Shown: positions 1 to 7,120 of the stretch, one piece after another
Numbering within the stretch: position 1 is the stretch's first letter
Layout: each line of letters opens with the position of its first letter
Source of the DNA: Brumimicrobium sp041655765
GTDB taxonomy: Bacteria > Bacteroidota > Bacteroidia > Flavobacteriales_D > Crocinitomicaceae
Assembly: GCA_041655765.1 (NCBI GenBank)
Contig: JBBAEU010000033.1
Coordinates: 1 to 15,812 of the forward strand
Length of the DNA stretch: 15,812 bases
Reading direction: 5' to 3'
Notes under the pieces: model-generated
The model's database searches: none
What the model was told of the DNA's origin: nothing
What the model saw: the letters and a program-made list of their open reading frames with translations, nothing else
Translations under genes and position numbers: made by a program

Positions 1-20
1 TCTCTTGCAGGTTTAGCCAT
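1..20 (-). CDS. 5' end of an unidentified gene (partial)
   Basis: Two adjacent in-frame ATG codons (18-20 and 21-23, read on the minus strand) are followed by an open frame giving M-A-K-P-A-R-E before the window ends. A GAGGT ribosome binding site lies 4 nt before the first ATG and 7 nt before the second, so the second ATG (position 20) is the better start. The gene lies downstream of the pseudouridine synthase in the same direction. Too little is visible to name it. Confidence 0.5.
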
Positions 21-49
21 CATTAATACCTCATCTTAGTTATTATATC

Positions 50-55
50 ATTATA
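50..55 (-). promoter_or_regulatory. possible -10 element upstream of the partial gene
   Basis: The minus strand reads TATAAT here, about 30 nt before the start codon of the partial gene at the window edge and just after the pseudouridine synthase stop. No good -35 hexamer is visible. The element sits inside a short perfect inverted repeat (46-51 with 55-60, three-base loop). It could be a promoter, or chance in AT-rich intergenic DNA. Confidence 0.3.
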
Positions 56-68
56 TGATATTTTCTGT

Positions 69-968
69 TTATTTTAATATTTCATTAAATTCTTTAGGCA
101 TGTTTGCTTTAAAGTTCAGCATTTTACCACTTATTGGATGTTTGACCTTTAATTCATAAGCGTGTAGGCAAAGTCTTTTAATTGGTGATCTTTCGCCATC
201 ATACTTTTTGTCACCGACAATTGGGAAGCCTAAGTCTTTTAAGTGCACTCTAATTTGATTTTTACGTCCTGTTAGAATATTAACATCCACAAGTGAATAA
301 ACCTCACCTTTTTTAATGATTTTATAATGGGTCTCGGCAAACTTTCCCGTTTTAGTGCGATGTCCGCTGTACATTTCGTTCGTTTTTGATTTATGTAAAT
401 AAGACTTAATGATGCCTTTTTCTTCTAATGGACTTCCTTTGATAATGGCGTAATATCCTCTTTTAGAAACAATGTCGTTCCATACCTTTTGAAACGCATT
501 TTGGATTTCGACGCTTTTCGCAAACATTAAAACTCCGCTTGTGTCTTGGTCAAGGCGGTGGACAATAAATATTCTGGCATTTTTATCAGTGGCCTGTACG
601 TGTTCATTAACAAGCCGATACGCTGTGTTTACTTTTTCTTTATCAGTGGCAATGGTTAAAAGACCACTTGGTTTATTAATAACAATCATTTCATCGTTTT
701 CAAAGATTACTTTTAGTTTATTACCACGGGTTGCGGTTACTTTCTTATTCATAAAGGGGGTAATCTTGATTTCATCACCTTTATAAAGGGCAAAATCAAA
801 TTGGCTCACTGGAACATCATTTACTAAAACTTGCTTCCTTGTTAATAAACTTTTAATGTTATTACGCGAATAACCAGGAATTGTAAGCAAGAAGGCTAAA
901 AGTTCCCCTTTTTCCTTGACACTAAAAGCTCGTGTTTTACTACTTTGTTTCCGACTATTTTTATACAT
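69..968 (-). CDS. RluA-family 23S rRNA/tRNA pseudouridine synthase
   Basis: This predicted cytoplasmic enzyme of 299 aa isomerises specific uridines in rRNA or tRNA to pseudouridine. Residues about 18-70 look like an S4 RNA-binding domain. The catalytic domain follows, with the RluA signature HRLDQDTSG at residues 137-145 and D140 as the expected nucleophile. The length fits RluC/RluD-like proteins. An upstream TTG would add six residues, but the ATG at 968 is preferred because GGAAGGA precedes it at a usable distance and the product then starts M-Y-K-N. The start overlaps the stop of the small membrane protein by 8 bp, so the two are probably translationally coupled. The target uridine cannot be told from sequence. 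The family call is secure; the subfamily is not. Confidence 0.93.
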   Translation of the reverse strand: MYKNSRKQSSKTRAFSVKEKGELLAFLLTIPGYSRNNIKSLLTRKQVLVNDVPVSQFDFALYKGDEIKITPFMNKKVTATRGNKLKVIFENDEMIVINKPSGLLTIATDKEKVNTAYRLVNEHVQATDKNARIFIVHRLDQDTSGVLMFAKSVEIQNAFQKVWNDIVSKRGYYAIIKGSPLEEKGIIKSYLHKSKTNEMYSGHRTKTGKFAETHYKIIKKGEVYSLVDVNILTGRKNQIRVHLKDLGFPIVGDKKYDGERSPIKRLCLHAYELKVKHPISGKMLNFKANMPKEFNEILK

Positions 969-1200
969 ACTCTTTTTTCCTTCCAAATCCTAGAATGAAT
1001 AAGAAGAAACCACCAAATAAAGTAGGGGTCGCTAAAAGTGGCCATAATAAATTCATTGTCTTTGTAGGTTCATGCGGTAATTTTTCCGCATTATAATTAG
1101 CGACATTAATAAAATCAATGAGCCCAATAGTTAAAAAGGTAAGACCTACAACAAGTAATACTATTCCTAAAATCTTGTATAAAAGTTTATTCTTTTCCAT
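961..1200 (-). CDS. small two-helix membrane protein of unknown function
   Basis: This 79-aa protein is not recognised. It has a short basic N-terminus (MEKNK), a hydrophobic helix at about residues 7-29, a polar stretch of about 20 residues containing N-Y-N-A-E-K-L-P-H-E-P, and a second helix at about 51-69, ending in a basic R-K-K. The shape suggests two membrane spans with both ends in the cytoplasm and a short outer loop. The ATG lies inside the end of the pyrophosphohydrolase gene (14-bp overlap) with AAGGA five to six bases upstream, and the stop overlaps the pseudouridine synthase start. This packing argues for a real, coupled gene despite its size. No function can be inferred from its neighbours. 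Confidence 0.75.
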   Translation of the reverse strand: MEKNKLLYKILGIVLLVVGLTFLTIGLIDFINVANYNAEKLPHEPTKTMNLLWPLLATPTLFGGFFLFILGFGRKKEYV

Positions 1201-1543
1201 CTTTTTCCTTGAGCTCAGTATATTTATCTTTTCGCCCTTTAGCAGCGCTTAAAGGGTATTTTTGAGCGTTCTTTTCGATTTTATTTAGTAAGATTTCATT
1301 AACATCAAGTTTATATTTATCAGCGAACAAAATTGCGTACATTATAATATCAGCGAGTTCTTCCTTCATTGCCTCAATTTTTTCAGGGACATTTAAGTCA
1401 TCCGCGGACCATTGAAATATTTCTAATAGTTCACTTGCTTCTAAGTTTAAAGAAATCGCTAAGTCTTTACCATTATGAAATTGGCGCCAGTCACGTTCAT
1501 CACGAAACGCTAATATTTTTGCAATGACTTTGTCACTAATCAT
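1187..1543 (-). CDS. MazG-like nucleotide pyrophosphohydrolase
   Basis: The 118-aa product belongs to the all-alpha NTP pyrophosphatase superfamily, which hydrolyses (d)NTPs to monophosphate and pyrophosphate, often as house-cleaning of non-canonical or excess nucleotides. The opening FRDERDW..FH (residues 13-23) resembles the RS21-C6/dCTP pyrophosphatase group. The Mg2+-binding MazG signature is complete: E35 and E38 in the first ExxE, then E62 and D65 in the ExxD of EELADI. The single-domain length is typical of this group rather than full-length MazG. The gene starts 1 bp after the stop of the 2H phosphoesterase without a strong ribosome binding site of its own, so coupling is likely. The preferred substrate is unknown. 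Confidence 0.88.
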   Translation of the reverse strand: MISDKVIAKILAFRDERDWRQFHNGKDLAISLNLEASELLEIFQWSADDLNVPEKIEAMKEELADIIMYAILFADKYKLDVNEILLNKIEKNAQKYPLSAAKGRKDKYTELKEKDGKE

Positions 1544-1544
1544 C

Positions 1545-2084
1545 TTAGAAAAGTCTTTTCTTTAGTTCATAACGATGGGAGACAACAAAGCTTTGCCCAT
1601 CATATTCACTAAGTTCAACGGCAACAACTCGGCCCTTGAAAGGTTTAAAGACACTTAAATAATGATCATGCATTTCTCTAACGTCTTCACCCGGGTTATA
1701 GTAAATCGAAATATGCGGTACATATTTTCCGGAATCAGGATCCGTCCATTCATCAGATTTATAAGGTACTAATTCGTGTAGTTTACGATGTACTTTATTT
1801 AGTTTTTCGCTTTCAGCAAAGGTTAAAACCATTAAGTATTCTGTAAACATTTCAACATTATTAATGTCAATTTCAAAACTATTCGTCATCCGTGACATTT
1901 TCTTCATCGCTTTAATAATTTCATGTTTATCCGCTTGTAAGAAGCGTCCAATATTAATATGGGGATAGAAATTACGGTATGGAACCTTAAAATCTTTATC
2001 AGTTAGTTTTAGGGTTCTTACTCTTAATGATGTTTCATCATCAAGCACTAAGATAACGAAGTAATCTTTTAAGTTTTGTGGCAT
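1545..2084 (-). CDS. 2H phosphoesterase (2'-5' RNA ligase/cyclic phosphodiesterase family)
   Basis: This 179-aa protein has the two-histidine layout of the 2H superfamily, whose members open or form 2',3'-cyclic phosphates or 2'-5' linkages in RNA and small nucleotides. The two motifs are P-H-I-N-I (H42) and P-H-I-S-I (H124), about 80 residues apart. The second is a standard HxS. The first has Asn (N44) where Thr or Ser is usual. The start is the ATG at 2084 because AGGAGG lies just upstream; a GTG thirty bases earlier would place that site inside the coding region. It is the first gene of the housekeeping cluster and sits behind its own promoter. The substrate is not predictable. Confidence 0.8.
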   Translation of the reverse strand: MPQNLKDYFVILVLDDETSLRVRTLKLTDKDFKVPYRNFYPHINIGRFLQADKHEIIKAMKKMSRMTNSFEIDINNVEMFTEYLMVLTFAESEKLNKVHRKLHELVPYKSDEWTDPDSGKYVPHISIYYNPGEDVREMHDHYLSVFKPFKGRVVAVELSEYDGQSFVVSHRYELKKRLF

Positions 2085-2118
2085 ATAAGAAATCCTCCTA
2101 ATTTTTGGATTCACTGAT

Positions 2119-2124
2119 ATTATA
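2119..2124 (-). promoter_or_regulatory. -10 element of the promoter for the housekeeping cluster
   Basis: The minus strand reads TATAAT in the 84-bp gap between the dehydratase stop and the 2H phosphoesterase start, placing transcription start near 2112 and leaving a short leader with AGGAGG before the ATG at 2084. The -35 region is only a T-rich stretch. The -10 overlaps one arm of an inverted repeat (2120-2126 with 2131-2137, four-base loop), which may be an operator or merely AT-rich sequence. Confidence 0.5.
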
Positions 2125-2168
2125 CTATAAAGTATAAATATTAAAAAATTATTCTAAATATATTGATA

Positions 2169-4040
2169 TTAATGATTGTTCGATGGAGTGTATGATTTAA
2201 CAACAGTGGCAATAAACTCTTTTGTCTCCTCGGGTGAAAAGAATTCAAATACTTCATTAATTTTATCCATTTCAAGATTTTCCATTTTGACATCTGGTTG
2301 AACTTCAACAAAAATTAGATCATTGCTTGTTTTAATATGGTTTTCACTATTTAAATCAACAAGTAATTCTTCATATAATTTTTCACCAGGTCTTAATCCA
2401 GTAAAAACAATGTTTATATCGTCGTATGGTTTAAATCCACTTAAGGAAATCATCTTTTCGGCAAGATCAAGAATTTTAACAGGTTCACCCATATCTAAAA
2501 CAAATATTTCGCCCCCATCAGCGTATACAGCTGCTTGAAGAATTAAACTAACCGCCTCGGGTATAGTCATAAAAAACCTTGTTATTTCTGGGTCTGTTAC
2601 TGTTACGGGACCACCATCCGCAATTTGCTTACTGAATAAGGGAATAACGCTCCCGTTACTTCCTAAAACGTTGCCAAAACGAACAGCGCTAAATTTAGTT
2701 ACTTCACTATGTCCTTGTTGTTCTTGAATAACCATCTCAGCAAAACGTTTAGTTGCTCCCATTACGTTGGTGCTTCTAACTGCTTTATCGCTACTAACTA
2801 AAATAAATTTTTTCACTTTGTATTCATTTGCTAGTTTTGCAGTGTTATATGTTCCTATTACATTCGTTCTAATTGCTTCTTTAGGGCTGTCTTCCATAAG
2901 CGGAACATGTTTATATGCTGCTGCATGGAACACAAGGGTGGGTTTATAATCAATAAACACCTCTTCTAAACGCTTATAGTTATATACACTGCCAATTAAC
3001 ACAACGAGATTTAAGTCTCTTCCCTCTTTTTTAAATTTTCTTATTAATTCTTGTTGAATTTCATAGGCATTGTTTTCGTAAATATCAAAAATGATTAAAC
3101 ATTTTGGATTTAACTCTGCAATTTGCCGGCAAAGTTCACTTCCAATTGAACCTCCGCCACCCGTAACTAGCACAACTTCATCACTTATAAAATCACGGAT
3201 TCGTTCATTTTCTAATCCGATTGGGTCTCTATTTAATAAATCTTCAATATTAAAACCAGTTGTATATAGGTGTTCTCCATCCACCTCTTCAATTCCAGAA
3301 AACTTTTTAACTTTAATATTATATTTTGCAGAAACACCATATATTTCTCTAACTTTTTTTATTGGAAAATTACTAATAGCTATTACAACTTCAGTAATTT
3401 TATGTTCTTTTATAACTTCTTCAAGCAATGAAATTGGTCCAAGAATTTTTGCTCCCATCAGTCTTTGTTTTGTTTTTTCAACATCATCATCAAGAAAACC
3501 GACAATACTTTTTGTGTTTTGGGGATTTTTAAACATGTCTTTTATTACTTTTTCGCCAACGTAACCCGCACCTAGAATTAATACTCGCTCATTGAGTTTC
3601 TTTTCACCTTTAATCATTCTTTTGATATTTCTATATAATCTTTTACGTACTCTAGGTAGTAAAAATAGAACAATTTGATAGAAAACAAGTGCTGTATAGA
3701 GTGAAGGGGCCATAAATTTAAAGCCAAGACTAGCACTAATAAATGAAGAAATAATTAGAATTACATTAATTCCTACTATAAGTAAAATCATCTTTAGAGA
3801 ATCTTCAAAACCAAAGTATTCAATAAGAATTCGATATATTCCAAAAACGATGAATACGATTAAGTGAATCGCAACAATAAAAGGGAATGCAATCAACAGA
3901 TTGTAAATGTTGAATGGTAACTCATTAAAAGGAGTAAGATTAAACGTGGTGATTATAGATAAAAAATATGATAAAAATATAATTAATATGTCATAGGCCA
4001 TGTATGTTAAATATGTACGAAGTCTTTGCTTTCTCTTCAA
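2169..4040 (-). CDS. membrane-anchored UDP-GlcNAc 4,6-dehydratase (PglF/CapD/WbpM type)
   Basis: This 623-aa enzyme should remove water from UDP-GlcNAc to give the 4-keto-6-deoxy sugar nucleotide, the branch point for bacillosamine, QuiNAc, D-FucNAc and related sugars. Four predicted membrane helices (about 15-32, 44-69, 83-103, 112-130) anchor it. A first Rossmann fold carries GAGYVG (157-162) and a second, catalytic SDR domain carries TGGGGSIG (293-300). The active site reads S-S-D-K (416-419) then V-M-G-A-T-K-R (426-432), so Met427 replaces the usual SDR Tyr with Lys431 retained, as known for this membrane-bound group. The start is TTG at 4038-4040, preceded by AGGGGG eight bases upstream; the next ATG (residue 14) lies within the first helix and lacks such a site. 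It has its own promoter. No partner aminotransferase or reductase is visible, so the final sugar is unknown. Confidence 0.92.
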   Translation of the reverse strand: MKRKQRLRTYLTYMAYDILIIFLSYFLSIITTFNLTPFNELPFNIYNLLIAFPFIVAIHLIVFIVFGIYRILIEYFGFEDSLKMILLIVGINVILIISSFISASLGFKFMAPSLYTALVFYQIVLFLLPRVRKRLYRNIKRMIKGEKKLNERVLILGAGYVGEKVIKDMFKNPQNTKSIVGFLDDDVEKTKQRLMGAKILGPISLLEEVIKEHKITEVVIAISNFPIKKVREIYGVSAKYNIKVKKFSGIEEVDGEHLYTTGFNIEDLLNRDPIGLENERIRDFISDEVVLVTGGGGSIGSELCRQIAELNPKCLIIFDIYENNAYEIQQELIRKFKKEGRDLNLVVLIGSVYNYKRLEEVFIDYKPTLVFHAAAYKHVPLMEDSPKEAIRTNVIGTYNTAKLANEYKVKKFILVSSDKAVRSTNVMGATKRFAEMVIQEQQGHSEVTKFSAVRFGNVLGSNGSVIPLFSKQIADGGPVTVTDPEITRFFMTIPEAVSLILQAAVYADGGEIFVLDMGEPVKILDLAEKMISLSGFKPYDDINIVFTGLRPGEKLYEELLVDLNSENHIKTSNDLIFVEVQPDVKMENLEMDKINEVFEFFSPEETKEFIATVVKSYTPSNNH

Positions 4041-4197
4041 AATTAGATCCCCCTATGCTTTAATAGTCCATTTCATAGATTACTGTGTTTATTATATCAA
4101 ATTCCAATGAACAATTGATTTTTACCACCATCTTACTGGTTGTCTAATAAAACCACGAAAGAGTATGTAGTCGCACTAATAATTTATGATACTTTTT
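4041..4197. other. intergenic gap between the phosphonate genes and the dehydratase
   Basis: At 157 bp this is the longest gap between genes in the window. It holds the extended -10 promoter and ribosome binding site of the dehydratase. The half next to the phosphonate fusion gene (about 4125-4197) has no GC-rich hairpin followed by a T-run on the minus strand; only a weak four-base-pair stem (ACCA with TGGT, near 4125-4140) is seen. Readthrough from the polysaccharide operon is therefore possible. No coding potential is evident. Confidence 0.6.
4091..4099 (-). promoter_or_regulatory. extended -10 promoter for the 4,6-dehydratase
   Basis: The minus strand reads TGATATAAT, a perfect TATAAT with the upstream TGn extension that can compensate for a poor -35; no good -35 is visible at 16-18 bp. 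The expected start near 4084 gives a leader of about 44 nt ending in AGGGGG and the TTG start codon. This would let the dehydratase be expressed separately from the upstream polysaccharide operon. Confidence 0.6.
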
Positions 4198-6000
4198 TTA
4201 TAATCTCAATGCCTTAATATAGATTTTTCGAATTGCTTCCTTATCAAGCCGCATTGGGTTATTACTTAATCTTTCAACGTTTACTGATTCTACTAGTTCA
4301 TCAAGTTCTTCTTCACTTACTTTTGGAATTTCTAATTCAAAATAATTTAGTATATATTTAAACTTTTCCACTAAGTCTTCTAGTTCAACTCTAAATATTT
4401 TAGCGAGGTTTTCTAATCTTTCACGAAGTTCTTTATTATCTCCAAGGTTTTCAATCATATACTCTAAAACATACGGTAATGTTAAGCTTACCGCGTGACC
4501 ATGAGCGATACCTTTAAGTGAAGTTAACTTATAACTCATCGCATGCGGAGCAGTCGTAGTTGCAATATTAATTGATTGTCCCGCAAGATAGGCAGATCTC
4601 ATTACTCTATTATAAATATAAGGATGCTCCATCATATATGGGCGGTATGAGACTAAGAATAAAATTATTGCTTTTCGACTATATTCTCTTGATGCTTCAG
4701 TTGATCTTTTCGCCCAATATCCTTCCACTGCTTGACAAAAAGCATCTAAAATAGTGGCTTTTCGATGGTATTCGGGAAGATTATCTAAAAACGATGGGTC
4801 AACGATAACAAGGTTAGGGAAGATTGAATCATGCACTAGTGATTGCTTTTCACCTTTATAATAAATTACAGAATATCTTGTTGCTTCGCTACCCGTTCCC
4901 GCTGTAGTTGGCACTGCAATTAGGGGAATCGTAGCAAATCTTGGCTTCTGTTCTAAATAATTTGTATTTGGATCAAGGACGGAAAAGAGTTTAATGGCTT
5001 TTGCAACATCCATACAAGAACCGCCACCAATTGCAATAATAGCGTCACAATTATTTTCTTTAAATAGCTTTAATCCTTCTAATACTTCTTCATATTTTGG
5101 ATTAGATGAATAGCCGTTAAATCCTACAAATTCATGTTTATCTTTATATTTAATATATTCAGGATTCTTCTTTGCGGCTCGACTAAAGACAACAAAAGGT
5201 TTTTTATATTTATATTGATTAATCACCTTATCAATCATTACAACATAATCACCTTCAAGCATTATTTGCTTATCAAAGTCGTAATTTCTTATTTCTTCAC
5301 TTACCCGATGGTAATCTTCTAAATTATCGATTTCTTCTAAATAATTATTTTTATATTCTATAAACTTTACATTTTCATAAGGTAAATATTTATTTAAGGC
5401 AGCTTCAGCGTATACATTAACATTATCTTCTTTAATAAACGGCTTCATTTCGTCAAACCAATGATAAATTGTTTCCCATCTTAGTTTGTATAGAGGTTGT
5501 AAGGCAAAATCGCTTTCACCCGAAAGATTAACTGAAATATGTTTTAAATGCCCATCTTTATCGATTCTTCCTTTGAAATCTTTCTCGGGTTTAGGAATTG
5601 ATTTATTAATACATGCGAGGTCCCAATATTTATGTTCGACTAATTTTCTTAATATACCTTCATCAAACACTAGGTCACCATGCATAATGACGCAGGCACT
5701 GTTATACATTTCCTTTTGGGCTAGCCACATTGAATAAATGCTATTTGTTTCCGCATAACGTGGGTTAAACACAAAAGAAAAGTTTAGTTCGGGGAATTCA
5801 CTTAGGCAAAACTCTTCAATTTTTTCGGCTTGATAACCAGTAGAAATAATAACATCTTTAATTCCTACTGTTTTAAGAAGTCTTAATTGCCGCCCTAAAA
5901 TTGTCTCCCCACTTTTTAGTTTAACTAGGGCTTTAGGAAGGTCTTTTGTTAAATCACCTAACCGTGATCCAACACCGCTATTAAAGATAAATGCTTTCAT
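4198..6000 (-). CDS. fusion: LicC-like nucleotidyltransferase + phosphonoacetaldehyde reductase (Fe-ADH family)
   Basis: This 600-aa cytoplasmic protein joins two enzymes. Residues 1 to about 236 are a sugar-phosphate/phosphocholine-type nucleotidyltransferase: N-S-G-V-G-S-R-L-G with L-P-K-A-L (7-25), H-G-D-L (107-110) and E-I-D near 223-225 correspond to the nucleotide- and Mg-binding parts of LicC. Residues about 250-600 are an iron-dependent alcohol dehydrogenase with GGGS (325-328) and T-T-A-G-T-G-S-E (365-372). Expected metal ligands align to D419, Q423, H486 and H500; Q423 stands where His is usual in the wider family. Coming directly after PepM and Ppd, the second domain most likely reduces phosphonoacetaldehyde to 2-hydroxyethylphosphonate (PhpC-like) and the first activates it as the CMP ester. 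The start overlaps the Ppd stop by one base (TAATG). The domain calls are firm; the exact substrate of the first domain is inferred, with 2-aminoethylphosphonate or phosphocholine as alternatives. Confidence 0.85.
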   Translation of the reverse strand: MKAFIFNSGVGSRLGDLTKDLPKALVKLKSGETILGRQLRLLKTVGIKDVIISTGYQAEKIEEFCLSEFPELNFSFVFNPRYAETNSIYSMWLAQKEMYNSACVIMHGDLVFDEGILRKLVEHKYWDLACINKSIPKPEKDFKGRIDKDGHLKHISVNLSGESDFALQPLYKLRWETIYHWFDEMKPFIKEDNVNVYAEAALNKYLPYENVKFIEYKNNYLEEIDNLEDYHRVSEEIRNYDFDKQIMLEGDYVVMIDKVINQYKYKKPFVVFSRAAKKNPEYIKYKDKHEFVGFNGYSSNPKYEEVLEGLKLFKENNCDAIIAIGGGSCMDVAKAIKLFSVLDPNTNYLEQKPRFATIPLIAVPTTAGTGSEATRYSVIYYKGEKQSLVHDSIFPNLVIVDPSFLDNLPEYHRKATILDAFCQAVEGYWAKRSTEASREYSRKAIILFLVSYRPYMMEHPYIYNRVMRSAYLAGQSINIATTTAPHAMSYKLTSLKGIAHGHAVSLTLPYVLEYMIENLGDNKELRERLENLAKIFRVELEDLVEKFKYILNYFELEIPKVSEEELDELVESVNVERLSNNPMRLDKEAIRKIYIKALRL

Positions 6001-7118
6001 TACTTCCGTGTTCTCCTTAAGAATTTCATTAAGTCTTCTTTATTTTCAATTGGGGTTCTTGTTGGTCTTCCTAAATCTTCACGACTTCCTTGATTAACAT
6101 ATAAGACTAACGCGGCCTTATGTTTGCGGTTGAATTTAGGAAACTCTTTTTCTATTTCTTCTAAAGTGCGGGCTTCGTAAATTTTGCTATAGCCTAAACC
6201 CTCTAATATTTTCTTAATGTTTAAGTCTAACGCAATCGTTGGTTGACCTCCTACTGATTCATGCGCACCATTATTAATAACTATATATTTAAAGTTTTTG
6301 GGAGCGTTACTTGCCGCTACACCTAGACCCCCTAAGTGCATAAGCATGGCGCCATCACCATCAATACAATATACTTTTTTCTTATTGCCAAGGGCAATAC
6401 CAAGGGCTATGGAACTTGCGTGCCCCATAGAACCTACAGTTAAAAAGTCACGTTCATGCGTGTCACCGTTTCGTTCGCGGACTTCAAAAACTTCGCGACT
6501 CGTTTTCCCAGTAGTGCTTACAATAACACTCTTTTTATCAATTTGCTCCATAATAGCACTTAACGCTTCTTCACGGGATAAAGTAAATAAATCAGGCGGT
6601 AATTGCAACTTAACCTTGCTAAAAGCACCTTTTTTTACAACAATTGCTACTGATTTTTTTGTCTTTTTCATATAATCAAGCGCTTCATTAATAGCTTTTT
6701 CGTAATCATCTTCTAATACAATTACTTTTACATCTAATGTCTCTAATGTGCTAATTGTAATCTTGCCTTGTTTTACATGTTGCGGTTCATCTTTAACACC
6801 GGGTTGTCCGCGCCATCCAACCATGAATAAAATAGGAATATTATAAACATCTTCATCTGCTAATGAAATAAGCGGATTAACAATGTTACCTAAGCCACTA
6901 TTTTGTAGATAAACCATTGCTGGTTTACCAGTTGCTAAATAATGACCAGCGGCTAACGCTACAGCGTTACCTTCGTTCGCGGTAATAATATGTTTTTCTG
7001 GGGTTGTATTTTGGGTAATATAAGCACAAATATCTTTTAATAATGAATCAGGAACGCCAAAGAAAGTGTCAATCCCTTTTTCAATTAAATAATCATAAAA
7101 ACTTTTGGTGTCAATCAT
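6000..7118 (-). CDS. ppd: phosphonopyruvate decarboxylase
   Basis: This 372-aa thiamine-diphosphate enzyme decarboxylates phosphonopyruvate to phosphonoacetaldehyde, the irreversible step that pulls the unfavourable PEP mutase reaction forward. The N-terminal pyrimidine-binding domain opens with F-G-V-P-D-S-L-L-K (20-28), typical of the family, and has the cofactor-activating Glu in A-N-E-G-N-A (E49). The pyrophosphate-binding motif runs from GDGAM (254-258) to NNG (282-284). The C-terminal G-S-R-E-D-L-G-R-P (344-352) is also characteristic. The length is normal for Ppd and shorter than general ThDP decarboxylases. The ATG follows the pepM stop by 2 bp and uses a GGAGGTG site located in the end of pepM, which indicates a common transcript. 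Confidence 0.95.
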   Translation of the reverse strand: MIDTKSFYDYLIEKGIDTFFGVPDSLLKDICAYITQNTTPEKHIITANEGNAVALAAGHYLATGKPAMVYLQNSGLGNIVNPLISLADEDVYNIPILFMVGWRGQPGVKDEPQHVKQGKITISTLETLDVKVIVLEDDYEKAINEALDYMKKTKKSVAIVVKKGAFSKVKLQLPPDLFTLSREEALSAIMEQIDKKSVIVSTTGKTSREVFEVRERNGDTHERDFLTVGSMGHASSIALGIALGNKKKVYCIDGDGAMLMHLGGLGVAASNAPKNFKYIVINNGAHESVGGQPTIALDLNIKKILEGLGYSKIYEARTLEEIEKEFPKFNRKHKAALVLYVNQGSREDLGRPTRTPIENKEDLMKFLRRTRK

Positions 7119-7120
7119 CT

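Noticed and set aside
46..60. Perfect inverted repeat (six-base arms, three-base loop) as a terminator for the pseudouridine synthase gene
   Set aside because: It is entirely A/T apart from one C-G pair and is not followed by a T-run in the direction of transcription; the same bases give a better TATAAT match.
1547..1561. Palindrome with seven-base arms around position 1554 at the end of the 2H phosphoesterase gene
   Set aside because: It lies in coding sequence, the centre is a single base so it cannot fold into a normal hairpin, and the next gene starts 1 bp after the stop.
2141..2168. Possible terminator after the 4,6-dehydratase gene
   Set aside because: There is a T-run on the minus strand, but the preceding stem is only about five A/T pairs and too weak to call.
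3091..3564. 157-codon open frame on the plus strand, and similar plus-strand frames elsewhere (for example 6298-6675)
   Set aside because: They lie fully inside well-supported minus-strand genes with clear motifs, lack ribosome binding sites and show no recognisable domains.
4120..4145. Possible rho-independent terminator after the phosphonate fusion gene
   Set aside because: Only a four-base-pair stem with a six-base loop and no convincing T-run on the minus strand.
4198..6000. Reading the fusion as a choline pathway enzyme (LicC-like CTP:phosphocholine cytidylyltransferase with a choline or ethanolamine dehydrogenase)
   Set aside because: There are no choline uptake or kinase genes nearby, and the gene overlaps ppd next to pepM, which makes a phosphonate substrate much more likely. 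It is kept as an alternative in the feature note.
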